Shown here piece after piece: positions 17,188 through 27,907 of a DNA stretch of 64,000 nt. The position numbers were made by a program, and so were the translations under genes. Source of the DNA: Paracoccus aeridis (GTDB lineage Bacteria; Pseudomonadota; Alphaproteobacteria; Rhodobacterales; Rhodobacteraceae); NCBI RefSeq assembly GCF_004923205.2, contig NZ_SELD02000005.1, positions 1 to 64,000 on the forward strand, written 5' to 3'. Numbering within the stretch: position 1 is the stretch's first letter; the number at the start of each line of letters is the position of its first letter. The notes under the pieces are model-generated. The model searched no databases and was not told the DNA's origin. It saw only the letters and a list, made by a program, of their open reading frames with translations.

Positions 17188-19302
17188 TCAGCCCTGCGCC
17201 AGGCCTGCTTCGCTGTCGGTTGCACCGGCCCGAAGATCGCCCGCGTTGATCGGCACTGGCGCCCTGCGCGCCATGCCCCCGCCCAGGTCGCCGAGCGTCA
17301 CCAGCGGGATCGTCGTCAGCGACGGCGCTTCGGGCGGCGCTTCCTCCACCACATCGAAGACTCCGTGCGTCGTCTTGTCCCAGTAGAACGGGTTCACGAC
17401 GACCTCGTAGAGCGCCTTCCACGCGGCAAGGCAGCCTAGCGGAAAGTAGAGGTGCATCGTCGGCGCCCACGCCCACAGACCGCGATGCCCGGTCCGGCGC
17501 ACCGCCCAGGCGCCGATCACCATGTTCAGGATCTCGGACGCGACGAAGATGGAAAACAGGACCGGCACCCCGTAGCCGCCCCACATGGCGCCGAGCGGCT
17601 CGCGCAAGGGGTGCGGCAGGCCGAGGCTCAACAGCCAGAAGCTCCACAGCAGGGGGGCCAGCAGGTACTGCGTCAGCATGCCCGCGAACTGGACCTGGAA
17701 GCCCAGGAACGCGCGCGTGCCGATCTGGCGCCACAGCTGCACCGGCGTCCGCATGTGGACGCCCCAGGTCATCGCGTAGCCCTTGAGCCAGCGCGAGCGC
17801 TGCTTGATCCACGGCAGCGCGCGGCAGTTCGCCTCTTCATGGGTGGTGAAGTCCGCGACCTCGACCCGCATCCCCATGCGCGCGAGGCGGACGCCCAGGT
17901 CCGCGTCCTCGGTCACGTTCCAGGCGTCCCACGCGCCCGACCGCTCCAGCGCGTCGCGGCGGAAGAACTGCGTGGTGCCGCCCAGCGGCACGATCAGCCC
18001 CATGCGCGACACGCCGGGCAGCACCGCGCGGAACAGCGCCGCGTATTCGATCGTGAAGCAGCGCGACAGCCAGTTGGTGCGCGGGTTGTAGAAGTCGAGC
18101 GCGCCCTGGATGCAGGCCACGTCCGCGGGCGCCGCCGCCATGTGGCGGGCGACCTTGTGGAGCTGCCCCGGCTCTGGCCGGTCCTCGGCATCCCAGACGC
18201 CGATGATGTCGCCGCGGCAGAAGCTCAGCGCATAGGTCAGCGCGCGGGGCTTCGTCTTGATCGGCCCGTCCGGCACGATGACGACGCGCAGCCAGCGGGG
18301 CAGGGTGACGCCGTCGAGCGCGGCGCGGGTGATCTCGTCTGTCTCCTCGACCACCAGGATGATGTCGCTGAGTTCGCGCGGATAGGTGAGCCGCGACAGC
18401 CGCCCGACCAGCTTGCCGGCCACGTCCGCCTCGTGGAACAGCGGCACCATGACCGAGATCAGGGGCAGCTTTCCCCCCAGCTCCGGCGGCGGGGCTTCCT
18501 TCAGCGCCCGGACCCGCAGCGTGGCGCGGAACGCCATGATCTTCAGCGCGATGCTGCCCACCAGCGTGAGCGTCGCCCACAGCGTCAGCGCCGCCAAAAG
18601 CGTGAGCGGCGCGAGCAGCAGCCCGAGCGCCAGCACCAGCATCACGGCCAGCGCGATGCGGCCTGCCCGCGCCTCGTTGCGGGTCCGGCAGCTGAGATCG
18701 CCGGCAACCCGCGTTTCCGCCTGCCGGATCAGCTGCGTGCGCCGCGCGGTCAGGATCGCGTCCCGCGCCGCGGTGGGGGAACAGAGGAGCATGCGGACCG
18801 TTCCGAGGCTGCGCCGGAGCGTGGGTGCGAGCGCCGCGAACTCATCGGGGCGGGACGCCGCGACATAGGTCACCCCGCCGGTGCGCCGCCAGGGCACGAT
18901 GCCCGCGTTGAGGCACAATCCCGCCCCCGCCGCGTCGATCAGCCGGGAGTCGGGCGGGGTGGCGGCAAGATCCGGCATGGTCGTGCGCCATTGCCGCGAC
19001 AGGGCGCGGGCGAGCGCGCCTTCGCTCACCCAGCCATGGGCCAGAAGGATCTCGCCCAGCGGCACGTCCTGGCGCTGCCGCATGACGACGGCCTTGAGAA
19101 GGTCGCCGGGCGCCACCGCCCCGTCCTCGATCAGGATCTGGCCCAGCGGGCGCTGGTCGCGCGCGGGCTTCGCCGCTGCCTGCGCCCGTGCGGCCGCCTC
19201 GGCCCGGTCACGGTCCGCGCGCGCCTCGCGCAGGCGCGGCTGCAGCGAGATCACCTCGGCGGACGGCGCGCGGTCGCCGGCGGGCGCGATTGAAGCTGGC
19301 AT
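17188..19302 (-). CDS. GT2 glycosyltransferase with N-terminal MshEN-like domain
   Basis: 704-residue membrane glycosyltransferase. Residues 52-104 contain two tandem copies of an LGxxLxxxG...L...Q motif (PLGQILIEDG at 52-61 and PLGEILLAHG at 81-90, each ending in Q), the pattern of MshEN/T2SSE-N domains, some of which bind cyclic di-GMP. A hydrophobic segment pair near 220-265 precedes the GT2 domain, with PLFHEADV, a WDAEDRPEP acidic motif, TEDADLG and the QRSRWLKG (QxxRW) motif of processive synthases. Three or four further membrane segments follow. It probably makes or exports a surface polysaccharide; the regulatory role of the N-domain is inference. Same strand as carA, 73 nt after it. 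Confidence 0.82.
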   Translation of the reverse strand: MPASIAPAGDRAPSAEVISLQPRLREARADRDRAEAAARAQAAAKPARDQRPLGQILIEDGAVAPGDLLKAVVMRQRQDVPLGEILLAHGWVSEGALARALSRQWRTTMPDLAATPPDSRLIDAAGAGLCLNAGIVPWRRTGGVTYVAASRPDEFAALAPTLRRSLGTVRMLLCSPTAARDAILTARRTQLIRQAETRVAGDLSCRTRNEARAGRIALAVMLVLALGLLLAPLTLLAALTLWATLTLVGSIALKIMAFRATLRVRALKEAPPPELGGKLPLISVMVPLFHEADVAGKLVGRLSRLTYPRELSDIILVVEETDEITRAALDGVTLPRWLRVVIVPDGPIKTKPRALTYALSFCRGDIIGVWDAEDRPEPGQLHKVARHMAAAPADVACIQGALDFYNPRTNWLSRCFTIEYAALFRAVLPGVSRMGLIVPLGGTTQFFRRDALERSGAWDAWNVTEDADLGVRLARMGMRVEVADFTTHEEANCRALPWIKQRSRWLKGYAMTWGVHMRTPVQLWRQIGTRAFLGFQVQFAGMLTQYLLAPLLWSFWLLSLGLPHPLREPLGAMWGGYGVPVLFSIFVASEILNMVIGAWAVRRTGHRGLWAWAPTMHLYFPLGCLAAWKALYEVVVNPFYWDKTTHGVFDVVEEAPPEAPSLTTIPLVTLGDLGGGMARRAPVPINAGDLRAGATDSEAGLAQG

Positions 19303-19375
19303 GTCTGTTCCAGGACGAGATCGGTCCCGGACGTCATGCCTGATCGAGGGTTAAGGCGCGGTTAACGCCGGCGGT

Positions 19376-20524
<1,149 letters not shown>

Positions 20525-20551
20525 TGTCATCTCTCCGGCAGATCGGCGGGG

Positions 20552-20580
20552 AAACTAGGGGCGGGGACCCGGCCCGTCAA
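20552..20580 (-). promoter_or_regulatory. Candidate promoter of carA
   Basis: TTGACG (20580-20575) and TAGTTT (20557-20552) on the minus strand with a 17-nt spacer, about 28 nt before the carA start. Both hexamers nearly repeat those before ilvI. Confidence 0.55.
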
Positions 20581-20661
20581 GGCGCGACGCGGCGGTGCTT
20601 GACCCGCGCGCCCGGCTGCGGGATTGCAGGGTCTGACGACGCCATCGAAAGGACCACTGCC

Positions 20662-21132
20662 ATGGATTTGCGCGAACGCATCGCCGCCGCCACGAAAGAG
20701 GCGATGAAGTCTCGCGACGCCGCCCGGCTCTCCACGCTGCGCCTGATCGGCGCGGGCATCAAGGACCGTGAGATCGCGGCCCGCGGCGAGCCGGGGAATG
20801 AGGGCGCGGACGGCCTGCGCGAGGAGGATCTGGTCGCGCTTCTCTCGAAGATGGTCAAGCAGCGACAGGAATCCGCCCGTGCCTTCGAGGAAGGCGGCCG
20901 CATCGAGCTTGCCGAGCGCGAGCAGGCCGAGATCACGGTGATCCAGGAGTTCCTGCCCCGGCAGCTGGACGACGCCGAAGTCGCGGCGGCGCTGGACAGG
21001 GTGATCGCGGACCTCGGCGCGTCGTCGGTGCGCGACATGGGGCGCGTCATGGGCGAGCTGCGTGCGCGTCACGCGGGGCAGATGGACTTCGGCGCGGTGG
21101 GGGCGCTGGTCAAGTCGCGGCTGATGGGGTGA
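20662..21132 (+). CDS. GatB/YqeY domain-containing protein
   Basis: 156-residue helical protein of the YqeY family, related to the C-terminal tRNA-contacting domain of GatB. Typical start MDLRERIAAATKEAMKSRDAARLSTLRLI, then KMVKQRQESARAFEEGGR and EFLPRQLDDAEV. Its function in bacteria is not settled; tRNA-dependent amidation has been suggested from the GatB resemblance. ATG at 20662 follows an AAAGGA ribosome-binding site. Divergent from carA, an arrangement I associate with alphaproteobacteria. Confidence 0.9.
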   Translation: MDLRERIAAATKEAMKSRDAARLSTLRLIGAGIKDREIAARGEPGNEGADGLREEDLVALLSKMVKQRQESARAFEEGGRIELAEREQAEITVIQEFLPRQLDDAEVAAALDRVIADLGASSVRDMGRVMGELRARHAGQMDFGAVGALVKSRLMG

Positions 21133-21259
21133 GCGGGCGTCCCGGGCGAGGCTGACTGCATCCCGCGTCCAGGTGCGGGGTCGGGGATGCGACCGTCCGG
21201 CCGGCGTCGAGGCCATCCCGGTGTTCCGGAAAGCCGCGCAGGCGCCGGATGGTCGTCTA

Positions 21260-21282
21260 CTGCGGTACGGCACGTACCGCAG
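21260..21282. repeat. Perfect 10-3-10 inverted repeat between convergent genes
   Basis: CTGCGGTACG (21260-21269), loop GCA, CGTACCGCAG (21273-21282). It sits between the ends of the YqeY gene and the LnmK-like gene, which converge. There is no T-run on either side, so a classic intrinsic terminator is not supported; it may act with Rho or as a bidirectional RNA 3'-end hairpin. Confidence 0.55.
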
Positions 21283-21331
21283 CTTCGGCGCGGTGCGGGT
21301 CACGCCCAAGCGCCAGCCTGGATCGCCTCGT

Positions 21332-22114
21332 TCAGCGCTCCGCGATCTCGACCACCGGGGCGGTCGCGCGGGACAGCCCCAGCCGGCGACCGTCGCGGTC
21401 GGCCAGCACGCTGTCCACGCGGTCGCCGTCGCGGGCGACGTGGACCACGATCTCCTCTCCGTCGCCGACATTGCCGAAGTACCAGAACGAGCGCGTCGCG
21501 TTGAGCCGGGTGGGCTGGCCGCGGTTCTGGCGCCACTCCGCCGCCTTGGCGATGCGGACGAAGTTCTTGAAGTACATGAAGTCGGCGGTGTTGAAGTCCT
21601 GGATCCGGTTGACCTCGTATTCCATCGCGACCCTGCCCTCGACCGGCTCCGTCTTCATCGCGTGGTGCAGGTCGAGCTGGGCGTCCACCAGCTCGGGGTC
21701 GTGATCCTCGCCCTTCCAGACGTCGCGGACGCGCGAGAAGCGCTTGTTCGACCCGCGCTCGGTCCGCTTGATGAAGCTGGTGAAAAGCTGGACCGAGGCG
21801 CGCACCTGCCCGTCCACGACGTATTCGGTCCGCGACAGCGCATGGGGCTTGCGGATGGAATGGATCGTCGTCCGCGCCTCGAAGCGGTCGTCCTCGCGGA
21901 TGGTGTTCTCCAGGTCGAACTCGGTCGTGAGCGCGATCACCGCCCCGTACATCCGCTCGCCGCGCGCATCCAGCCACTCGGACGGCTTCAGCCCCAGAAG
22001 CTCGGCCAGGATGATCCAGTGGTTTTCAAGCGCCGTGGCCAGCGCCCAGTCCTCGGACAGGGTGTGAACGTCGAGCTGCGGCAGGCCGGCGGTGAAGTGG
22101 CTGGTGTACTGCAT
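21332..22114 (-). CDS. LnmK-like hot-dog protein (Pnap_2097-type)
   Basis: 260 residues resembling the double hot-dog fold of LnmK, a bifunctional acyltransferase/decarboxylase that loads (methyl)malonyl groups on an acyl carrier protein and decarboxylates them. Recognisable stretches are LPQLDVHTLSEDWALATALENHW near the start and SFIKRTERGSNKRF in the middle; the second half (VNRIQDFNTADFMYFKNFVRIAKAAEW) looks like the second hot-dog repeat. It lies 8 nt downstream of the acyltransferase gene on the same strand, and an ACP gene is divergent next to them, which supports an acyl-ACP role. Substrate and product unknown; the family call is from memory. Confidence 0.6.
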   Translation of the reverse strand: MQYTSHFTAGLPQLDVHTLSEDWALATALENHWIILAELLGLKPSEWLDARGERMYGAVIALTTEFDLENTIREDDRFEARTTIHSIRKPHALSRTEYVVDGQVRASVQLFTSFIKRTERGSNKRFSRVRDVWKGEDHDPELVDAQLDLHHAMKTEPVEGRVAMEYEVNRIQDFNTADFMYFKNFVRIAKAAEWRQNRGQPTRLNATRSFWYFGNVGDGEEIVVHVARDGDRVDSVLADRDGRRLGLSRATAPVVEIAER

Positions 22115-22122
22115 GAAGGGCC

Positions 22123-23421
22123 TTACTGGAAGAAGCGCCAGAACCCGCCGTTCGGGGCCATGTCGATGGGCGGACCCAGCACCAGGTCGCGGATGTGGTC
22201 AAGGTAGCACTGGAAGAACGCGGCCGCGAACCGGTCGCCGTCGTCGTAGTCGCGGGCGTCGGGCCCGGCTTCCAGGACGATCTCGTAGCTGCTGCCCGTC
22301 CAGCGGCTGCGGGGAACGAAGGTCGCGGCGCGCCCCCGCCACGCCAGCACCGGCGCGCCGCGCCCAAGGGCCACGCGCCGGCCGAGAACCTCGAAATCCT
22401 CCTGATCGCCGAAGGGGCCGTCGGGGAAGATGCGGATCACGCGGGGGTGCGCCTTGACCATCTTGCAAAGCTTGAGGAACCGAACCTGCGCGTCGGGCAC
22501 GCCCACGGGGATGTGGAAGTCGGGCGGGGGCACGTTCGCAGGCGCCGCGGCCGCCACCACCGACATGGGCAGGCCGATATGGCCGATGCCAAGGCCGCTG
22601 GTCAGCGACAGCCCGGCGTGCAGGTCGGCGATCAGGACGTTCTGTCCGCGGTCGGCCGCCGCCTGCGCACGCGAATAGTCGAGCCGGGCATAGTTCGCGA
22701 GCTCGCGTGTGACGTTGTGCAGCCGGTGCTGCTGTTCCGGCGTCCTGTCGGCGAGAAGCGAGAGATGGGTCAGGTCGGCGCGGACGAACAACAGGTAACC
22801 CGCGACCGTCCGGCTCAGGCTGATGTCGCGGCGGAGCGTGTCGAACTCGTCGGCGGGGGTTCCCCGCAGCGCGGCGAGAGTGGTGAAGAGCGACGGGCTC
22901 AGAACCGCCGGCCCGCCCTCCTCGGAGAACTTCCGGACCCGGTCGAGCAGCGACGATTCCGCGCATTCCCGCGCGAACAGCGACCGGTCAAGAAGCGGGA
23001 AGATCTGGATCGACGCCTCGGGGTGATAGATGACGATGGATTGCAGCGCCGCGCGCAGGTGCGGGTCCGCCTCGGCCGCTGCCGTGAGCCGCGCCAGTTC
23101 GTGCAGGTATGGCGCGCGATCCGGGGACCGGACCATGGCGGCCAGGCGCAGGTGGGCAAGCTGCGGGTGGTCCGCCATCGCCGGCGCGACCTCGCGCGTC
23201 AGGCTGATCGCCGGGCCCGGCAGGTTCGCGGATTGAAGCAGCGACCAGCCCGTGCGGGTGATCAGCACCAGGCGGGCGCCGGCTGGGTCGCGGGGCAGGT
23301 CGCCCGTCGCGCCGTCCTTCAGCGCCTGCAACGCGATCTCCCCGTCAGGGGTCTGCGCAAGCGCGCGGAGCGCCTGCGCTCCGAACAGCTCATCGAGCCG
23401 GGCGGCCGCGAAATCTTGCAT
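22123..23421 (-). CDS. LpxL/LPLAT-like acyltransferase-related protein
   Basis: 432-residue protein from the ATG at 23421 (MQDFAAARLDEL); the frame is open further upstream, but that part overlaps the divergent ACP gene. The C-terminal half resembles lauroyl-type lipid A acyltransferases: IADLHAGLSLTSGLG, RVIRIFPDGPFGD, LGRRVALGRGAPVLAW, TFVPRSRW and a final FFQCYLDHIRDL. The N-terminal ~200 residues are helical and unrecognised. It has no membrane anchor at the N-terminus. It probably moves an acyl group from the neighbouring ACP to an acceptor; that is inference from family and context. Confidence 0.55.
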   Translation of the reverse strand: MQDFAAARLDELFGAQALRALAQTPDGEIALQALKDGATGDLPRDPAGARLVLITRTGWSLLQSANLPGPAISLTREVAPAMADHPQLAHLRLAAMVRSPDRAPYLHELARLTAAAEADPHLRAALQSIVIYHPEASIQIFPLLDRSLFARECAESSLLDRVRKFSEEGGPAVLSPSLFTTLAALRGTPADEFDTLRRDISLSRTVAGYLLFVRADLTHLSLLADRTPEQQHRLHNVTRELANYARLDYSRAQAAADRGQNVLIADLHAGLSLTSGLGIGHIGLPMSVVAAAAPANVPPPDFHIPVGVPDAQVRFLKLCKMVKAHPRVIRIFPDGPFGDQEDFEVLGRRVALGRGAPVLAWRGRAATFVPRSRWTGSSYEIVLEAGPDARDYDDGDRFAAAFFQCYLDHIRDLVLGPPIDMAPNGGFWRFFQ

Positions 23422-23473
23422 CGTGATCCAGGATTCTGGTAACGGAAGCCGAACCGGAAAAAGGGGTTTCGGC

Positions 23474-23701
23474 GTGCTGGATCGTATGACATTCGACCGA
23501 CTGCTGCGCAAGTACGCCAAGGCCGCAGAGGTCCGTGACAGCGATCCGCTGTTCGCCGAGGGGCTCGACTTCAGCTCCATCGGCTTTACCGAATTCGTCA
23601 TGGCCATCGAGGACGAGACCGGGCTCGACATCGACCCCGACGAGCTCGACCACTCGATTCGGACGGTCGGCCAGCTTTACGACCACCTCAGCCGGATGTG
23701 A
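23474..23701 (+). CDS. Acyl carrier protein, stand-alone
   Basis: 75-residue acidic helical protein with the carrier fold: FDRLLRKYAK, GLDFSSIGFTEFVMAIEDETGLDI, then DPDELDHSIRTVGQLYDHLSRM. S35 in FSSIGFTEF aligns with the phosphopantetheine serine; the usual DSL is SSI here. The start is the GTG at 23474, with AAGGGG 7 nt upstream; the ATG at 23486 would be 19 nt from it. Divergent from the acyltransferase gene with only 52 nt between start codons, so they probably share control. Confidence 0.82.
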   Translation: MLDRMTFDRLLRKYAKAAEVRDSDPLFAEGLDFSSIGFTEFVMAIEDETGLDIDPDELDHSIRTVGQLYDHLSRM

Positions 23702-23985
23702 CGCCCGCCTACGCAGGGCCCCTCTGCGCGACAACCTGGCGCGCGCGGCCCGGATCCGCGGGGATGAGGCGCGCGGCCCGCAGGATTGGCGGCACCGTTC
23801 TCCGCCCAGCCGCGCTCCGCGTCCGCAGCCTTTTTTTCCGATGACGCGGCGTTCCCCGCCAGTCGTGACCAGGAAGGCGACCTTCGCCAAAGCGGGTCTT
23901 CGACACCACTCGCAACCGCGCCGCATTCATCTCGGGTCCGCCGTGCCCGGTCGGGATCGCGGCCTGCATCGCGGCCGCGAGCCCG

Positions 23986-25362
23986 TCAGCCATTGCCGAG
24001 GATCTCCACGATCGAGTCCCTCGTCACCGACACGATTGTGTCGGCTTCCTCGCGGGTCAGGCACAGCGGCGGGGCAAAGCCCAGGATGTCGCCCTGCGGC
24101 ATGGCCCGCGCGATCACGCCGCGCCGCATCATGGCGCCGGCGACCTTGGCCCCGATCCCCTCGGACGCCTCGAAGAACCTGCGCCCCTCGCGCGCGCGGA
24201 CCATCTCGACCGCGCACAGCATCCCTTCGCCGCGCACGTCGCCCACATGCGCGTGCCCGCCCAGCGCATCGGCCATCTGCCGGTTCAGGTAGGCCCCGAC
24301 CTCGCCCGCGTTCGCGACCAGCCCCATGCTGTCGATCAGGTTCAGGTTCGCCACCCCGGCAGCCGCCCCGATCGGGTGGGCCGAATAGGTCCAGCCGTGG
24401 CCCAGCACGCCGTATTCGTCGCTGCCCTGCATCAGCACGTCCCAAACCCGGTTCCCGACGATGCTGGCCGAAAGCGGCGCATAGGCCGAGGTCAGGCCCT
24501 TCGCGCAGGTGATGAGGTCGGGCTTCATGCCGTAGTGGTCCGACCCGAACATCGTGCCCAGCCGGCCGAAGCCCGTCACGACCTCGTCCGCGATCAGCAG
24601 GATGTCGTGGCGCGCAAGCACCTTCTGGATCGCGTCCCAATAGCCCTCGGGCGGCGGCACGATCCCGCCCGTGCCCAGCACCGGCTCGCCGATGAAGGCG
24701 GCGATGGTGTCCGCGCCCTCTGCCGCGATCAGCCTTTCCAGCTGGTCCGCGCAATGCGCCACGAAGTCAGCCTCTGACATCGAGAGATCGGCCCGGCGGA
24801 AATAGTAGGGCGCCTCGGTATGGATCACCTGTGCCAGCGGCAGGTCGAACTTCCTGTGGAACAGATCCAGCCCGGTGAGCGAGCCGGTCATCAGCCCCGA
24901 CCCGTGATAGCCGCGCCAGCGCGAGATGATCTTCTTCTTCTGCGGCAGGCCGCGCACGTTGTTGTAGTACCAGACGAGCTTGATGTTCGTCTCGTTCGCG
25001 TCCGAGCCGGACAGGCCGAAGTAGACCCGCGCCATGTCCTTCGGCGCGCGGTCCATGACCATCTTCGACAGCGTGATCGCGGCCTCGGACCCAGCGCCCG
25101 CATAGGCGTGGTAGTAGGCCAGCTCGCGCGCCTGCGCCGCGATCGCCTCCGCGATCTCCTGCCGGCCGTAGCCCACGTTCACGCAGTAGAGCCCGGCGAA
25201 GCCGTCCAGCACGCGGTTGCCGTCACGGTCGGTGATGTGGCTGCCCTCGCCCCCCGTCACGATCCGCTGCGGCGCCTCGCCGCGCGCGAACTGGGCGAGG
25301 TGGGTCGAGGGGTGGAAGAAGTTCTCGCGGTCCCACTTGGCGAGTTCGTCGTTGGTAAGCAT
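23986..25362 (-). CDS. doeD: L-2,4-diaminobutyrate transaminase (ectoine catabolism)
   Basis: Class III PLP aminotransferase that converts diaminobutyrate from ectoine breakdown to aspartate semialdehyde. The PLP-binding lysine is K288 in [15 protein letters not shown], and the cofactor aspartate is in [15 protein letters not shown]. Typical N-terminus [20 protein letters not shown]. 458 residues from the ATG at 25362, which has an AAGGAGA ribosome-binding site; an earlier in-frame start at 25389 lies inside doeC. Last gene of the ectoine operon, 10 nt after doeC. Specific substrate is assigned from the operon, since the family also uses other omega-amines. Confidence 0.85.
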   Translation of the reverse strand: MLTNDELAKWDRENFFHPSTHLAQFARGEAPQRIVTGGEGSHITDRDGNRVLDGFAGLYCVNVGYGRQEIAEAIAAQARELAYYHAYAGAGSEAAITLSKMVMDRAPKDMARVYFGLSGSDANETNIKLVWYYNNVRGLPQKKKIISRWRGYHGSGLMTGSLTGLDLFHRKFDLPLAQVIHTEAPYYFRRADLSMSEADFVAHCADQLERLIAAEGADTIAAFIGEPVLGTGGIVPPPEGYWDAIQKVLARHDILLIADEVVTGFGRLGTMFGSDHYGMKPDLITCAKGLTSAYAPLSASIVGNRVWDVLMQGSDEYGVLGHGWTYSAHPIGAAAGVANLNLIDSMGLVANAGEVGAYLNRQMADALGGHAHVGDVRGEGMLCAVEMVRAREGRRFFEASEGIGAKVAGAMMRRGVIARAMPQGDILGFAPPLCLTREEADTIVSVTRDSIVEILGNG

Positions 25363-25372
25363 GGGTGTCTCC

Positions 25373-26824
25373 TTACTCTGACCAGTCACGGCAGACGTAC
25401 TTGATGTCGGTGAAGGCCTCGAGCCCGTGGCGCGAGCCTTCGCGGGCGAGGCCGGACTGCTTCATGCCCCCGAACGGGATCGGCGCGCCCGTGACCTTGG
25501 TGCGGTTGACCGCGACCATGCCGAAGTCGAGCGCGCGCGAGATGCGGTAGATGCGGCGCGGGTCCTGGCTGTGGACATAGGCGATCAGGCCGTATTCGGT
25601 CGCGTTGGCGATGGCGACCGCCTCGTCCTCGGTGTCGAAGGGGGCGATGGCCGCGACCGGGCCGAAGGTTTCCTCGTGGAAGACCAGCGCGTCGGTCGGC
25701 ACGTCGGCAAGAACGGTGGCCGGGTAGAACAGCGGTCCCTGCGGGTCGCGGGCGCCGCCTGTGAGCAGCTTCGCGCCACGCCCCAGCGCGTCCGCCACGT
25801 GTTCCTCCTGCTTGGCGACCGCGCGTTCGTTCATCAGTGGCCCGAGGTCGCGGTCGTCCATCCCCGGCCCCAGCGTCAGCGCCCGCGCCTTTTCGGCGAA
25901 CGCATCGCAGAAGCGGTCGTAGACGGGGCGTTCCACCAGGAAGCGGTTCGCGCCAAGGCAGTCCTGCCCCGATGTCGCGAACTTGGCCTTGACCGCCTCG
26001 GCCACGGCGAGGTCGAGGTCGGCCTCGGCGAAGACGATGAAGGGCGCGTGGCCGCCCAGTTCCAGCACCAGCCGCTTCACCGTGTCGGCGGACTGGCGGT
26101 AGAGGAGCTTGCCGATCCCGGTCGAGCCGGTGAAGCTGAGCGCGCGGACGCGCGGGTGCGCGGTCCAGGCGCCGACGACTTCGGGCGCGTCGCCGGGCAG
26201 GACGTTGAAGACGCCCGCCGGCAAGCCCGCGCGGTGGGCGAGTTCCGCCAGCGCCAGCGCCGACAGCGGCGTTTCGGCGGACGGGTGGCAGACGACCGTG
26301 CAGCCGGCGGCGATGGCGGCCGCGGCCTTGCGGGTCAGCATCGCCGAGGGGAAGTTCCACGGCGTGACCAGCGCCGCGACGCCGACAGGCTCCCGCCAGA
26401 CCTCCATCTCGGCGGTGGCGAGGTGCGAGGTGACGCTTTCGATGTTCGGGCGCTTGGCCTCCTCGGCGTAGAATTGCACGAACGAGGCGGCGTAGTCGAT
26501 TTCGCCCAGGGCCTCGGACAGGGGCTTGCCCTGTTCGGCGACCATGATCCGGGCCAGGTCGTGGCGGTTCTGCATGATCAGCTCGAACCAGCGCCAGAGC
26601 GACTCGGCCCGCACCTGCGGCAGTTCCCATGCCCAGTCGTCGAAGGCGGCATGGGCCACGTCGACCGCCTCGCGCGCGGCATCCGCGTCGAGCCGCGCGA
26701 CCCGGGCCACCGTGCCGCCGGTGGCGGGGTCCGTCACGGCGAACCGATCCGCGCCCCGGATCCAGCGGCCGCCGACATACCCGTCGGTGCGAAGCAGCGC
26801 GGGATCGTTCAGCTCGAGGTCCAT
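25373..26824 (-). CDS. doeC: Aspartate-semialdehyde dehydrogenase of ectoine catabolism (ALDH family)
   Basis: NAD(P)-dependent aldehyde dehydrogenase expected to oxidise aspartate semialdehyde to aspartate. ALDH motifs: [14 protein letters not shown] in the coenzyme site, FTGSTGIGK, catalytic glutamate in LELGGHAPF, catalytic cysteine in [11 protein letters not shown], and EETFGPVA. 483 residues from the ATG at 26824, which overlaps the doeB stop by one base. By sequence alone it would be called succinate-semialdehyde dehydrogenase; position between doeB and doeD gives the specific role. A related ALDH is encoded at 60.4 kb. Confidence 0.87.
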   Translation of the reverse strand: MDLELNDPALLRTDGYVGGRWIRGADRFAVTDPATGGTVARVARLDADAAREAVDVAHAAFDDWAWELPQVRAESLWRWFELIMQNRHDLARIMVAEQGKPLSEALGEIDYAASFVQFYAEEAKRPNIESVTSHLATAEMEVWREPVGVAALVTPWNFPSAMLTRKAAAAIAAGCTVVCHPSAETPLSALALAELAHRAGLPAGVFNVLPGDAPEVVGAWTAHPRVRALSFTGSTGIGKLLYRQSADTVKRLVLELGGHAPFIVFAEADLDLAVAEAVKAKFATSGQDCLGANRFLVERPVYDRFCDAFAEKARALTLGPGMDDRDLGPLMNERAVAKQEEHVADALGRGAKLLTGGARDPQGPLFYPATVLADVPTDALVFHEETFGPVAAIAPFDTEDEAVAIANATEYGLIAYVHSQDPRRIYRISRALDFGMVAVNRTKVTGAPIPFGGMKQSGLAREGSRHGLEAFTDIKYVCRDWSE

Positions 26825-27903
26825 CAGATCATCCCCTCGAGCTCGCGCGGGCCTGGCCCCTCCATGTCCTCGGCGCCGCCGACCTCCACGCCCACTACCG
26901 CCACGCAGTCGCCGGGCTTCACGATGCCCGGCACATGGCGCGCGCACATGATTCCCGACCGGCCCGCAAGCAGGACCGAAGGCTGGACCCCGGTGCGCCC
27001 CGTCGGCCAGAGCCGCGCGATCGGGGCGCCCTTCTTCACCATGTCGCCCAGGTCGGCGTGAAACTCGACCAGGCCGCCGTCATCGGCGAAGACGAAGCAG
27101 TCGCTGTCGGGCATGTCGAGCCAGCGCGTCCTGGCCTGCGGCACCTCGCCCTGCAGGATCCCGAAGGCGGTCAGGACGTTGCGCAGCCCCTGCCGCGCGA
27201 TCCGGACGGTGCGGGCGGTCGCGGTGCCGCCGCCGCCGAGTTCGGTCGTGACGAACACCTTGCCCATTTCCTCGGCGGCGGTGTCGTACATGCCGATGGC
27301 GTCGATTTCCAGCATCCGCACGCTCCACGGCGCGCCGAACGCCTCGACCAGCTCGAAGGCGCGGGCTTCCTGCGCGCGCGTCTCGGGGTTGTCGCCGGGC
27401 AGGATGTGGGCGGCGCAGAAGGGCAGGAAATCCAGCGTCTTGCCGCCCGAATGGTAGTCCAGCACCACGTCGGCCATCGGCAGCAGCACGCGCTGGAAGT
27501 AGTCCGCGATCTTTTCCGTCACCGTCCCGTCGGGGCGCCCCGGGAAGCTGCGGTTCAGGTTGCCGCGGTCGATGGGCGAGGTCCGCGTGCCGGCCGCGAA
27601 GGCGGGCTGGTTCATCGCGGGCACGATGATGATGCGTCCCGTCACATTCTCGACCGCGAGGTTCGCGGCCAGGTCGAACAGCGCCAGCGGTCCTTCGTAT
27701 TCGTCGCCGTGGTTGGCGCCGGTCAGAAGCGCCGTCGGCCCCTCGCCGTTCCTGATCACGGTGATCGGGATGACCACCGATCCCCAGGCGCTGTCGTCGC
27801 GGCTGTAGGGCAGGCGCAGGAAGCCGTGCTGGATGCCGTCCCGGTCGTAATCGACCGTGGCCAGCACCGGCGAGGGGCGCAGCCCCTCGGGAGTCGCGGG
27901 CAT
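26824..27903 (-). CDS. doeB: N2-acetyl-L-2,4-diaminobutanoate deacetylase
   Basis: Zinc-dependent deacetylase of the aspartoacylase/succinylglutamate desuccinylase family that removes acetate from the product of ectoine ring opening. Metal-site motifs are visible: TGANHGDEYEG (His and Glu ligands), DLHYD-like VVLDYHSGG (third ligand region), and RGNLNRSFPG, which binds the substrate carboxylate. 359 residues. Starts 4 nt after doeA and overlaps doeC. Also called eutE in rhizobial and roseobacter clusters. Confidence 0.9.
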   Translation of the reverse strand: MPATPEGLRPSPVLATVDYDRDGIQHGFLRLPYSRDDSAWGSVVIPITVIRNGEGPTALLTGANHGDEYEGPLALFDLAANLAVENVTGRIIIVPAMNQPAFAAGTRTSPIDRGNLNRSFPGRPDGTVTEKIADYFQRVLLPMADVVLDYHSGGKTLDFLPFCAAHILPGDNPETRAQEARAFELVEAFGAPWSVRMLEIDAIGMYDTAAEEMGKVFVTTELGGGGTATARTVRIARQGLRNVLTAFGILQGEVPQARTRWLDMPDSDCFVFADDGGLVEFHADLGDMVKKGAPIARLWPTGRTGVQPSVLLAGRSGIMCARHVPGIVKPGDCVAVVGVEVGGAEDMEGPGPRELEGMI

Positions 27904-27907
27904 GGGT

